Assembly: GCF_004027225.2 (NCBI RefSeq)
Contig: NC_044301.2
Span: forward strand, 19,696,098 to 19,760,097
DNA length: 64,000 bases
Reading direction: 5' to 3'
Source: Strigops habroptila
Lineage: Eukaryota > Chordata > Aves > Psittaciformes > Psittacidae
The position numbers and the translations under genes were made by a program. Shown here piece by piece: positions 32,241 to 42,482 of the stretch (the stretch's first letter is position 1; each line of letters begins with the position of its first letter). The notes below the pieces were generated by a model. It ran no database searches. It saw nothing but the letters and a program-made list of their open reading frames with translations, and was not told where the DNA came from.

Positions 32241-33809
32241 ATGGCATCAAGATTTGTAAAATTGTTTAAGAGTAAAAGTTCTGGAAATTTGACCACCACG
32301 GATGAAAGGATACATCGCTGTAGGATGTTTGTTAGCACACTGGGGTGATTTGCATGATGATTTATGCAAAAGCCAGATGATTGAATATTGTAACCATCGG
32401 TGGCCTTTGTATGCTTTGGAGGATAAGGAAAAGTGGCCAAAAAATGGAACTTTGAGTTATAATACTATTTTGCAGTTAATGTTGTTCTGTAGAAGAGAAG
32501 GTAAATGGAATGAAGTGCCATATGTAGATTTATTCTTTTACTTGAGACGACAAACAGATTGGCAGAATGAATGTAAGCTAATCAGTCAAGATAATTTGGT
32601 GATGGCGTTAACTTCGGAAAATAAGAACACAAAGAGTTGTTGTTTGGCTTGTGATATTGGAAAGAGGTGTATTAAGTGTGTAGTACCAAGAGAGGATGAA
32701 ATGGAATTGGAATTAGAATTATAAGTAGCACCCCCACAGGAGGGACAGAATTTCCCACCTTCACATGTAAGGGAAAGAAGTGTTGAAGCAGAACCAGATG
32801 ATAGCAGTGGAATGGGGGATGAGATAGAAGAAGAAGTAGTAGTTCATACTCCAGTGTCTCAAAGAACTAGACAACAATCCCAATTGTTAGCTCCTTTGAG
32901 GCAGGGAGCAGGACAGAACAGGCCAGTATATGTAAAGGTGCCATTTTCCATCACGGACTTGATGGCGTGGAAAGCAGCAGAGGCATACAGAGAGGATGCA
33001 GAGAGGGTAGGAAGAGTAGTAGAGACAATTATTAGAACTCAGGATCCTGATTGGAATGATCTACAAGTAATATTGGATAATTTATTGGATAGTACTGAGA
33101 AGAAGATGGTATTAAAAGTTGCAAAAGCACAGGCAGAGGCAGCACACATGAATAAAACTCTCCCTGGAACTTAGGAGCAGAATTTTCCTTTGGGATATCC
33201 CCAATGGGATCCGAATAACATAGAGCATAGAAGAAGGTTAAATCGATATCAAAAATGGGTGCTGTATGGAGTAAAGCATGCAATGCCAAGGGCTTTAAAT
33301 TGGTCTAAATTATATGAGGTAAAACAAGATAAGAATGAATCTCCCTCTGTGTTCCTAGAAAAATTAAAGGAGACTGCTAGAAAATATACTGATTTAAAAT
33401 TGGAAACCAAGGCAGAACAACAACAGTTGGCTTTGATTTTTATGGGACAATCAGGACCCAATATAAAAAGAAAACTCCAAAAATTAGATGGAGAGGATTC
33501 TAGAAATTTAAATAAAATGCCTGAAGAAGCATGGAAAATTTATAACAATTGAAAAAAGAAAAAAGAAAAGAAAAATAAAAGAAAAGAGAAAAGAAAAAAA
33601 AGAAAAGAAAAGAGAAGAAAAGAAAAGAGAAGAAAAAGGTAGAGAGAGCAGACTAATAGCTCTTTTAACAGGGAATGCAGAAAAGGGAAAAGGACGAGCC
33701 AGAGGAAGAGGAGGTTTTAGAAACTTTGATAACCGAGAACCTAATGCACCTCTAGGGATAGATCAATGTGCATATTGCAGGGAGGAGGGACATTGGAAAA
33801 AAGACTGCC
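32241..33809 (+). pseudogene. gag: ERV-D gag, interrupted
   Basis: The first ATG (32241) opens a short frame. Matrix-like sequence continues in 32302-32724, capsid in 32812-33174 and 33190-33552, and nucleocapsid near 33680-33808. Capsid has the gammaretroviral type N-terminal stretch (KVPFSITDLMAWK) and a C-terminal major-homology region (DKNESPSVFLEKLKE). Between capsid and nucleocapsid lies a purine repeat. The CCHC knuckle is encoded at 33767-33808 (CAYCREEGHWKKDC) and is cut just after its last cysteine by a solo LTR. In-frame stops separate the pieces. Confidence 0.85.
33552..33650 (+). repeat. GA-rich microsatellite inside ERV-D gag
   Basis: About 100 bases of almost pure purine (AAAAGA/AAGAGA units) encoding Lys, Glu and Arg. 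It sits where gammaretroviral capsids have their charged assembly helix, so it probably expanded from that coding stretch. Confidence 0.8.
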
Positions 33810-34372
33810 TGTCCTGGGTTCAGCTATAGCAGTCATTTTTCTCCTTCTTAGTAGCTGGTGCAGTGCTGTGATTTCGACTTTCAGCCTGGGAACAACGCTG
33901 ATAACACCGATGTTTTTAGTTGTTGCTAAGTCATGTTTACTCTGACCAAGGACTTTCTCAGTCTCATGCTTTGCCAGGGAGGAGGGGAAGCCGGGAGGAA
34001 GCAGAGACAGGACACCTGACCCAAACTGGCCAAAGGGGTATTCCATACCACAGCATGTCATGCCCAGTATATAAACTGGGGGGAGTTACCCGGAAGGCCC
34101 AGATCGCTGCTCGGGTCGGGCTGGGTATTGGTCGGCGGGTGGTGAGCAATTGTATCCTCTCCCCTTGTTATTTCCCTTATCATTATTATTGTTGGTGGTA
34201 GCAGTACTGGTTTTGTATACCTTAGTTACTGGACTGCTCTTATCTCAGCCCGTGGGAGTTACATTCTTCTGATTCTCCTCCCCATCCCTCCGGGAGCAGG
34301 GGGAGGAAGAAGGGGGGGAGTGAGTGAGCGGCTGCGTGGTTCCGAGTTACCGGCTGGGCTTAAACCACGACA
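33810..34372 (+). mobile_element. Solo LTR-A inserted in the ERV-D nucleocapsid
   Basis: Starts TGTCCTGGG, ends CCACGACA, and has a perfect duplication CTGCC (33805-33809 and 34373-34377). It is in plus (sense) orientation with TATATAAACTGG near 34067-34079. Gag coding resumes directly after it. Confidence 0.93.
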
Positions 34373-36178
34373 CTGCCCTAGACTAAAGGCAAGTCAGCAA
34401 GAAGCTGCAAGGATGATGACCCTAGATGACTGAAGAGGACTGGAGGGGAACCCAGTTGAGCCTCTGGTTATAATTAGGCTGAGAGACAATAAGGTTGAAT
34501 TTTTAGTAGATACGGGTGCAACATATTCTACTTTGAACATTAGCAAAGGGAAATTAGGAAATAAAATGGCCAGTATAATTGGAGTGACTGGGAAGCAAGA
34601 AAATAGGCCATTTCTTCAACCCCTAGATTTGAAATTTGGAAATAAGGTAATTACACACGAATTTTTGTATGTACCAGACTGTCCGATACCTTTGTTGCGG
34701 CGAGATTTCTTGTCCAAATTAAATGCACAAATAGTGTTTGAGAAAGGAGAGATTCTTTTAAAAATACCAGAATCAAAGACAGGGGAAATATTGATGATAC
34801 AGGAGAAAGTTAAGGAACAAATACCACAGGAGGTAGATCAGGCTGTTGTTATACCTATAGTCTGGAATACAGACATACCTGGTAAGTCAAAGATAACACA
34901 ACCTGTAAAAACAGAGTTGAAAGAACAGGCAAAACCAGTGAGAATCAAGCAATAGCCAATCAAGCCAGAGGTAAGACAAGGAATCAAGAAATTGATTGAT
35001 AAATTCTTAAAGTTTGGGATTCTTGAAGAGTGTGAGTCAGAATATAATACTCCAATTTTACCAGTAAGAAAACCTTCAGGTGAATATAGATTTGTTCAGG
35101 ATTTAAGGCCTATAAATCAAATAGCTAAAGACATATACCCTGTAGTTGCAAATCCATATACACTTTTAACAGCATTGAGAGGATCATCAGTGGTTTACAG
35201 TGCTTGATTTAAAGGATGCTTTCTTTTGTATACCCCTGGAGGAGGAAAGCCGAAAATTATTTGCTTTCAAGTGGGAGAATCCACAAACAGGATGAAAAAC
35301 ACAATTAACATGGACAAGATTGCCACAAGGATTCAAAAATAGTCCGACGATCTTCAGTAACCACTTGGCGAAGGAAGCAAAGTGATACAGAACCTAAACC
35401 TGGACATCTGCTTCTACAATATGTGGATGACATCTTGATTGCTACAGAAGAGAGACCGGCCTGTATTAAGGTAACAGTAGACCTTTTAAACTTTCTTGGA
35501 CTAAATGGGTACAAAGTATCTAGAAATAAGGCTCAGATAGCAAGCCAAACTGTAATATATCTTGGCTTTGAGATTCCAAAAGGACAACAAATGGGAACAG
35601 ACCATAAAGAAGCAATCTGCAGTATTCCTGAACCTAGAAATGTTCATTAATTAAGAGCATTTCTGGGAATGTCTGGATGGTGTCAGCTCTGGATAATGAA
35701 TTACAGTCTGATAGCAAAGCCGCTATATGAAGCCCAAAAGGTTGTACCATTTGTGTGGGGCCTGGAACAGCAAAAGGCCTTTCTGAACTTAAAACAGGCT
35801 TTAATGACTGCACCAGCATTGGGATTTCCAGACCTAACCAAAGACTTTCAGTTATTTGTTCATGAAAGTCAACATCTTGCACTCGGGGTGCTGACTCAGA
35901 AAATAGGAAGCTGGAAAAGACCAGTTGGGTATTTCTCCAAGCAACTAGACACTGTAAGTAAAGGATGGCCTACTTGTCTCCAAGCAGTTGCTGCTACAGT
36001 GATGCTAATACAAGAAGCTCAAAAATTAACTTTGGGAAGGACAGTAACAGTATATGTACCACACATGGTAATTGCTGTTTTAGAACAAAAGGGGGGTCAT
36101 TGGTTATCCCCTAGCAGAATGATGAAATACCAAGTGATTTTGACAGAACAAGATGATGTCATTTTGAAAACAACTTGA
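34373..36178 (+). pseudogene. pol: ERV-D protease and RT, interrupted
   Basis: Protease shows LVDTGATYS near 34502-34530, in a frame that is open at 34533-34955. RT follows in 34992-35207, where ILPVRKPSGEYRFVQDL is seen, then in 35423-35650 with YVDD at 35420-35431, and in 35669-36178 covering the thumb and connection. Stops and small indels separate the pieces. The sequence is gammaretrovirus-like and more diverged from ERV-B and ERV-C than those two are from each other. Confidence 0.85.
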
Positions 36179-37316
36179 TTAACCCTGCAGTCTTTTTGAA
36201 CTCCATGCAGGAAGAAGGACAAATAGAACATGACTGTTTGGTGACCATTGAACATGTCTATTCCAGTCGAGAAGACTTAAAGGATAGACCGCTGGATGAT
36301 CCTGATTGGGAATTATACATGGATGGTAGCAGTTTTGTGGAGAGCAGAATTCGATATGCAGGATATGCGGTGACTACTGAGAATTTGGTTATAGAAGCAA
36401 ATTCTTTACCTTGCACTACTTCAGCTCAAAAGGCAGAACTGATAGCCTTGACGAGAGCATTAGAACTAAGTGAAGGAAAGAGAGTGAATATTTGGACTGA
36501 TTCAAAATATGCCTTTGGTGTGGTACATGTTCATGGAGTCCTGTGGAAGGGAAGGGGATTATTATCCTCCCAGGGAGCAAGTATTAAATGCAAAGAAGAA
36601 ATCTTATAATTAATACAAGCAGTCCAGAAACCGATTAAGGTGGCAATCATGCACTGTAAAGCACATCAGTCAGGAAATACAAAAGAAATTATAGGAAACA
36701 AATCGGCAGACAGAACAGCTAGGAGGATTGCAAAAAGAGATGCCTTCCAAATGGCATTAATCCCTACTAAAACCATAGCTCTACCAAGAGAAAACCCCAA
36801 ATATTCATAGGAAGACGAGAAATTAGGAAAGTTGCTAAATGCAGGATGGTGGGTGACATCACAAGGCCAAGTAGTAATCCTACCACTTATAATGAGGGAA
36901 ATAATACAGACAAAACATAAGGAATGTCAATGGGGAGCAGAAGCATTAGTGACGCTTTTAAAGAGATACATAGTATCAGTAAAATGCTAGAAATAGCTAA
37001 AATGACAACTGCAAAATGTGAAATATGTTTGAAAAACAATCCAATTGTAAAGAAAAAGGTTCAAATGGGAATAGTGAAATCAGGAATGGAACCAGGAGAT
37101 TATTGGCAAATAGATTTTCCCGAACTACCTCGGCAAAATGGGTATTGGCACATTTTGGTAGGGGTTGACACTTACAGGATGGCCAGAAGCCTTTCCCTGT
37201 TGGACCAACCAAGCAAAAGAAGTCATTAAGTGGCTATTGCAGGAGCTTATCCCAAGATTTGGGGTGCCTATTGGAATATCTTTGGATAGAGGTCCACATT
37301 TTATTGCAAAAGTGGT
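36175..37316 (+). pseudogene. pol: ERV-D RNase H and integrase N-terminal half
   Basis: RNase H has YMDGSS, AELIALTRALE and WTDSKYAFG in frame 36175-36609. Integrase follows with the CEICLKN half of its zinc finger and the first core Asp in WQIDFPELP (36924-37229). The core is then cut at 37316 by a solo LTR after LDRGPHF, which holds the second Asp. Several stops are present. Confidence 0.85.
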
Positions 37317-38269
37317 TGTGAGAGACTGATCTGAAATCAGACTCCACTGTCCATTGTCCCAAAGATTGGTATGAGAAGCTGAGACAGAATTCCACCAGTC
37401 CATTTTCTCATAGATGGGTGGGAGGAGTTGAGATAAGACTCCAATGTCCATTGTCTGGGAAGAAGGGTGTAAGGAGCTGAAATGGGACTCCACTGTTCAT
37501 TGCCTGAGGGATAAGTGGGAAAGAGCTGAGATAAGACTCTTCCATCCATTATCTCAGGATTGGTGTGAGGAATTATCCCAAAAATTGCTGCAGACACCTG
37601 CAGTTGAAGAGCTGGCTGCAAGACCAGGGAAACTGGTCCACCAGGACCGTGTAATACGTGACATGAAGAAGAGAGGTACTCCCCCCAGCTCATTATAAAA
37701 GGGGGAAAAGGCAATCACGAAAAGAAGCCATTGCCATGAGGATGAATCCAGAAGGACACCTCCGTGAGGACACTCCACCGATGACTACTACGGACCCTGA
37801 GGGACACCCTCCATGAGACATCGCCATGAGGGCAACTCCATCAGGACACCTCCAAGGGTACCTTCAAGGGGACAACTCCAGAAGGACACCTTCATGAGGA
37901 CACCCACCTCCAACGACTACTACGGACTCTTGGGGGACACTCTGCTCCGATACCAACTACGAACTCTGAAGGACTCCCACCACTGACAACGACGACAACA
38001 ATGGATCCCCAGGACACCGCTGGATCCACAGTGGTGGCTCTCTCTCTCTCTGCACCCTGAATCCTTGCTTCATTTCCATCCTTTTTCCGATCTGTCCTAT
38101 CGCTACTCCCTTTATTACAATACTTTCCTTTTTTTATAATAATTGTCTTTTCGTAATAAACCAACTGATTGATTACGGTACTTGACCTCGTTTGCATCCT
38201 AATTTCACTCTTCGGATCACGAATGAAACAAGGTCCGGCACTGGGGTTTTCTCCAGTGGGACCCTGAGA
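37317..38269 (+). mobile_element. Solo LTR (LTR-E) with repeat-rich U3, inserted in the ERV-D integrase
   Basis: A 953-bp insertion flanked by the perfect duplication GTGGT (37312-37316 and 38270-38274). It begins TGTGAGAG but does not end in CA. A TATA box lies at 37694-37700 and a poly(A) signal at 38155-38160, which sets plus orientation. The left part (37320-37560) repeats units built around GAGATAAGACTCCA and TCCATTGTC. The part at 37730-37980 repeats AGGACACCTCC-like units. It is unrelated to the other LTRs here. Confidence 0.85.
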
Positions 38270-38274
38270 GTGGT

Positions 38275-38875
38275 ACAGGACGTTAGTAAAATGCTGGGAA
38301 TTACTTGGGACTTACATATGCCTTGAAGGCCACAATCCAGTGGAAAAGTAGAAAGAATGAATCAAACACTGAAAAGACAGGTTAGTAAAATATGTCAGGA
38401 AACTAATTTGAAATGGCATCAGGCACTCCCATTGGCCCTCTTGTGAATTCGGGTTCGACCTAAAAGTGGAACTTTAATTACTCCTTATGAGTTACTATAT
38501 GGAAAGCCACATGAATCTCCAGAACCAAATTTGAACGTACATATAAAAGGAAAACAAGATGTATATAACTATCTACTTTCCCTAGGAAAAACTTTAACTG
38601 CACTTCGGAGTGTGGTTGTTTGGAACAGGCCCCTGTCTTTACAGAGCCCAGTACATGATTTCGAACCGGGAGATTATGTCTATGTGAAGACATGGACTTC
38701 TGAATCTCTTCAAGAACACTGGAAAGGAACTTTTCAAGTACTGTTGACTACCTTCACCACCATCAAGATAGCTGAATCAGAAGCATGGATACACTACACT
38801 AGGGTGAAGAAAGCCCCATCATCGTGGAAAATTGTCAACAGGGACGATAAGACCTCAAAATTGACTCTGAAATAT
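38275..38875 (+). pseudogene. pol: ERV-D integrase C-terminal half
   Basis: Coding resumes exactly at the duplication with the core Glu in [11 protein letters not shown], then a C-terminal domain around PGDYVYVKTW and GTFQVLLTT. The intact end of pol lies in frame 38531 to about 38870. The last bases AATAT (38871-38875) are the target of ERVL-1. Confidence 0.85.
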
Positions 38876-39442
38876 TGTCGTGGTTTGAGCCCAGCCGGTA
38901 ACTCGGAACCACACAGCCGCTCGCTCACTTCCCCTCTTCTTCCTCCCCCTGCTCCCGGAGGGATGGGGAGGAGAATCGGAAGAATGTAACTCCCACGGGT
39001 GGAGATAAGAGCAGCCCCGCAAATAAGGTATAATACAAAACCACTACTGCTACCACCAATGATAATAACGATAAGGGAAATAACAAGGGGAGAGGATACA
39101 ATGGCTCACCACCCGCGACCGATACCCAGCCCGACCCGAGCAGTGATCTGGGCCTTCCGGGTAACTCCCCCCAGTTTATATACTGGGCATGAAGTGCCAT
39201 GGTATGGAATACCCCTTTGGCCAGTTTGGGTCAGGTGTCCTGTCTCTGCTTCCTCCCGGCTTCTCCCCCTCCCTGGCAAAGCATGAGACTGAGAAAGTCC
39301 TTGGTCGGAGTAAACATGACTTAGCAACAACTAAAAACATCGGTGTTATCAGCGTTGTTCCCAGGCTGAAAGTTAAAAAACACAGCACTGCACCAGCTAC
39401 TAAGAAGGAGAAAAAACGACTGCTGTAGCTGAACCCAGGACA
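38876..39442 (-). mobile_element. ERVL-1 3' LTR
   Basis: LTR-A unit from TGTCGTGG to CCAGGACA on the plus strand, 567 bp. The left end abuts the AATAT duplication. Confidence 0.9.
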
Positions 39443-39864
39443 GTATCCACCCCTTATTCCATACCATTCATGTCATGCTCAGATCCCACATCTCTCAACA
39501 CACCACCGTCCCTATCCCATATATAGATATATATACACCCACACACAAAGAGAAAGATATCATTCCCTAGTCCATAGATCAATCCCTATAAAATTGCTGA
39601 ATTCATCCAGTCCATGATGTCAGGCTCCATCTCTTGTAATAGTCTTTCAGGGCTGGAGGGACGGTGTGTAGTGTTGGGTTGTTGCCTGCTGATGACACCA
39701 CCAAACTCGTCTGGTCACTGCTGAGCTCATCTGATTTCCTCAAACTTCATTCTTTGTTGGGGTGATGATCAGAGGGAAGTCAGGGTCAGTTGCTGGCGAC
39801 CTGAAGATATCTAGCTGGTGGGCTATAAAAGTGTTATAGAGCAGGCAACAACGTACAATTGAGT
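39443..39864 (-). other. ERVL-1 3' untranslated region
   Basis: Non-coding stretch between the integrase end and the LTR, closely matched at 57512-57929 in ERVL-2. It contains a TA/CA-rich simple repeat near 39520-39545. No env is present, as usual for ERVL-type elements. Confidence 0.6.
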
Positions 39865-40911
39865 TCATTGGCTGTTTTCCCCCAAAATTAAATCCCCTCG
39901 AGGTACACATCGGACTTCCCCATCTTCCCGCATTACCCACCAAGTATATCCAGGTCCCTGAGCAAAAGCAACCCCACGAGTGGGTTTGCCTTTACCTGAA
40001 GCAGGAATAACCCAGACTGTCTTCCCCAACAAATTCTTTAGGTGCACCACAGGAACTTTATCCCCCTCTACAGTACATAAATGTTCTGATTGGTCTGGGC
40101 CAGCCCTGTTGGCAGATCCCCTACTGTTGACCAACCAGGTGGCTTTTGGTAAATGTGTATCCCAGTGTTTGAAAGTCCCACCACCCATTGCTCTCAGGGT
40201 CGTTTTTAACAGCCCATTGTACCATTCGATTTTCCCAGAGGCTGGTGCATGGTAGGGGATGTGATATACCCACTCAATGCCATGCTCTTTGGCCCAAGTG
40301 TCTATAAGGATGTTCCAGAAATGAGTCCCACTGTCTGACTCAATTCTCTCTGGGGTGCCGTGTTGTGTCGCAACAAGACTTGTTTCTCAAGGCCCAGGAT
40401 AGTGTTCCGGGCAGTGGTGTGGGGCACAGCATATGTTTCCAGCCATCCGGTGGTTGCTTCCACCATGGTAAGCACATAGCGCTTGCCTTGGCGGGTCGGT
40501 GGGAGTGTGATATAGTCAATCTGCCAGGCCTCCCCATACTTGTACTTCAGCCACCGTCCTCCATACCAGAGAGGCTTTAACTGCTTGGCTTGCTTAATTG
40601 CAGCACGTTTCACATTCGTGAATAACCTGGGCAATAGTGTCCATTGTTAAGTCCACCCCTCGATCACGAGCCCATCTCTATGTTGCATCTCTGCCTTGAT
40701 GGCCTGAGGTGTCATGGGCCCACCGGGCCAAAAATAATTCACCCTTATGTTGCCAATCTAAGTCCATCTGAGCCACTTCAATCTTAGCAGCTTTATCCAC
40801 TTGCTGGTTGTTCTGGTGTTCCTCAGCGGCCCGACTCTTGGGTACATGAGCATCTACATGGTGTACCTTCACTAACATGTTCTGCACCAGAGCAGCGATA
40901 TCTTGCCACAA
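39865..40911 (-). pseudogene. pol: ERVL-1 RNase H tail and integrase, broken
   Basis: Frame 40678-40911 gives the RNase H C-terminus (VDAHVPKSRA, NQQVDKAAKIEVAQ) and the start of integrase with HDTSGHQGRDAT. Frame 40302-40634 has the first catalytic Asp (WQIDYITLPPTRQGKRYVL). Frame 39865-40188 has the C-terminal domain ending in CVPRGDLILGENSQ. Frameshifts and stops separate them. Confidence 0.82.
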
Positions 40912-41849
40912 TGCAGCAGCCCAGATGAGTTTACTTCTGCGTTGCCTGTTGCTCTACCATCAGATTCAGAGACATTTTTTTCCCTTTGAACATTATTGTT
41001 GAGCAGGCCTCTGTAGGCGTAGGCCAAGCCCCAGCACATTGCAGTGAGTTGTCCCACTATGGTATAACCAGGACGACAGCACACCTCGTTTAAGTGTTTT
41101 ACTAGTTTTTCCGGATGTTGCACTTGTTCAGTGGTGAAATTCCAAAGCACTCGAGGGGCCCACTGGCCTAGATACTTGCCCATACTATCCCACACACCCT
41201 GCCACTCATGACTGTCCAGCCTCAGGGAAAATCTCTTGGTGGTCCTCCTATATCGTCGTCTAACCCTAGACCAGATTTGAACCCGATACTGCTTAACTTT
41301 TGAGATCAGACGAAATAGGGTGTTCCCAGGGCGGGATGGCGATGGGTAAAACACACTCCGTATGTGTGCCAACATGCTGACCCCCAGCACAATCAGCAGG
41401 CAGGTCTCAAGGGTATTCAAAGGCCATCCAAAACCTTCAGAACTCTCAACTGCTGTTGCAAATGGGCTGATGGGGGAGTGGGGGGTGTAAGGGAATGCCT
41501 CCTTCATAGGTTGACCCCCCGAGGAGAAAAAAAAAGATATGCAATTGCTAAAAAATTTCATTATATACCTCCCAAAGTATAGAGGTGATTGCCACACCGG
41601 AAGCGCAAGCCGGACCAGTTTCATGATCAATGAGTCTATTGTATTACAAGTCATTACCATGAAGTACAGTGAAACAAGAACCTTAGCCCAGGCCCCCCAG
41701 CCGATAAACACTAAGACAGCAAATAGTGTCTGTAAGTAAGGTACGACATGCTGAAACTCTGAGATCAAGCGCAACAACTCTGAGAGCAAATAAATCACCA
41801 TTGTGACGAGTAGTAACAATGAATGCTTATCACAAATATGATTAGACAC
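40872..41849 (-). CDS. Unknown multi-pass membrane-type ORF in the gag position of ERVL-1
   Basis: An uninterrupted 325-codon frame starting 63 bases inside the 5' LTR end. I do not recognise the protein. Hydrophobic segments at about residues 11-29, 40-68 and 150-163 look like membrane spans. A strongly basic stretch (about 180-210, with RVRRRYRRTTKR) follows the third. The rest is mixed, with SHEWQGVWDSMGKYLGQW near 213-230. It has no zinc knuckle, no myristoylation start, no retroviral Env hallmarks and no recognisable gag motif. The last 27 or so codons (left of about 40955) run out of frame into RNase H sequence, so the natural C-terminus is lost or altered. ERVL-2 does not have it in the same place. 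It could be an accessory or captured gene, or a fast-evolving viral ORF. Confidence 0.55.
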   Translation of the reverse strand: MSNHICDKHSLLLLVTMVIYLLSELLRLISEFQHVVPYLQTLFAVLVFIGWGAWAKVLVSLYFMVMTCNTIDSLIMKLVRLALPVWQSPLYFGRYIMKFFSNCISFFFSSGGQPMKEAFPYTPHSPISPFATAVESSEGFGWPLNTLETCLLIVLGVSMLAHIRSVFYPSPSRPGNTLFRLISKVKQYRVQIWSRVRRRYRRTTKRFSLRLDSHEWQGVWDSMGKYLGQWAPRVLWNFTTEQVQHPEKLVKHLNEVCCRPGYTIVGQLTAMCWGLAYAYRGLLNNNVQREKNVSESDGRATGNAEVNSSGLLHCGKISLLWCRTC

Positions 41850-41885
41850 ACTCTGGTCAGATCTGTCATTATCTCAACCCTTCGT

Positions 41886-41903
41886 GCCCCACGTTGGGAG
41901 CCA
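41886..41903 (-). promoter_or_regulatory. ERVL-1 primer binding site, tRNA-Lys-like
   Basis: The complement reads TGGCTCCCAACGTGGGGC, one base away from the tRNA-Lys(1,2) primer site of betaretroviruses and some lentiviruses. A Leu-type site would be the ERVL expectation. Confidence 0.7.
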
Positions 41904-41911
41904 CAAAGAAT

Positions 41912-42479
41912 TGTCATGGTTTGAGCCCAGCCGGTAACTCGGAACCATGCAGCCGCTTGTTCACTCCCCCCCTTCTTCCTCCCCCCACTCCCGGAGGGAT
42001 GGGGAGGAGAATGGGAAGAATGTAACTCCCATGGGTTGAGATAAGAGCAGTCCCACAACTAAGGTATAATACAAAACCACTACTGCTACCACCAATGATA
42101 ATAACGATAAGGGAAATAAAAAGGGGAGAGGATACAATTGCTCACCACCCACCGACCGATACCCAGCCCGACCCGAACAGCGATCTGGGCCTTCTGGGTA
42201 ACTCCCCCTGGTTTATATACTGGGCATGACGTGCCATGGTATGGAATACCCCTTTGGCTAGTTTGGGTCAGGTGTCCTGTCTCTGCTTCCTCCCGGCTTC
42301 CCCTCCTCCCTGGCAAAGCATGAGACTGAGAAAGTCCTTGGTCGGAGTAAACATGACTTAGCAACAACTAAAAACATTGTTGTTATCAGCGTTGTTCCCA
42401 GGCTGAAAGTTAAAAAACACAGCACTGCACCAGCTACTAAGAAGGAGAAAAAATGACTGCTATAGCTGAACCCAGGACA
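41912..42479 (-). mobile_element. ERVL-1 5' LTR
   Basis: LTR-A unit, TGTCATGG to CCAGGACA on the plus strand, 568 bp, followed by the AATAT duplication. The minus-strand TATA-type sequence is near 42213-42225. Confidence 0.9.
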
Positions 42480-42482
42480 AAT

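Larger units (their letters stand above)
38876..42479 (-). mobile_element. ERVL-1: internally deleted ERVL-like element with a membrane-type ORF
   Basis: Flanked by LTR-A copies and a perfect duplication AATAT (38871-38875 and 42480-42484). On the minus strand the order is LTR (41912-42479), primer site, a 325-codon frame, a junction near 40955, the RNase H tail and integrase, then LTR (38876-39442). Gag, protease and RT are absent. The RNase H and integrase sequence matches that of ERVL-2, and its style and the 5-bp duplication fit class III (ERVL-like) elements. The two LTRs differ at roughly 5 percent by eye. Confidence 0.88.

Noticed and set aside
39865..40634. Plus-strand open frames over the ERVL integrase and LTR-A regions
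   Set aside because: They mirror the minus-strand pol or the LTR and recur as shadows in every copy.
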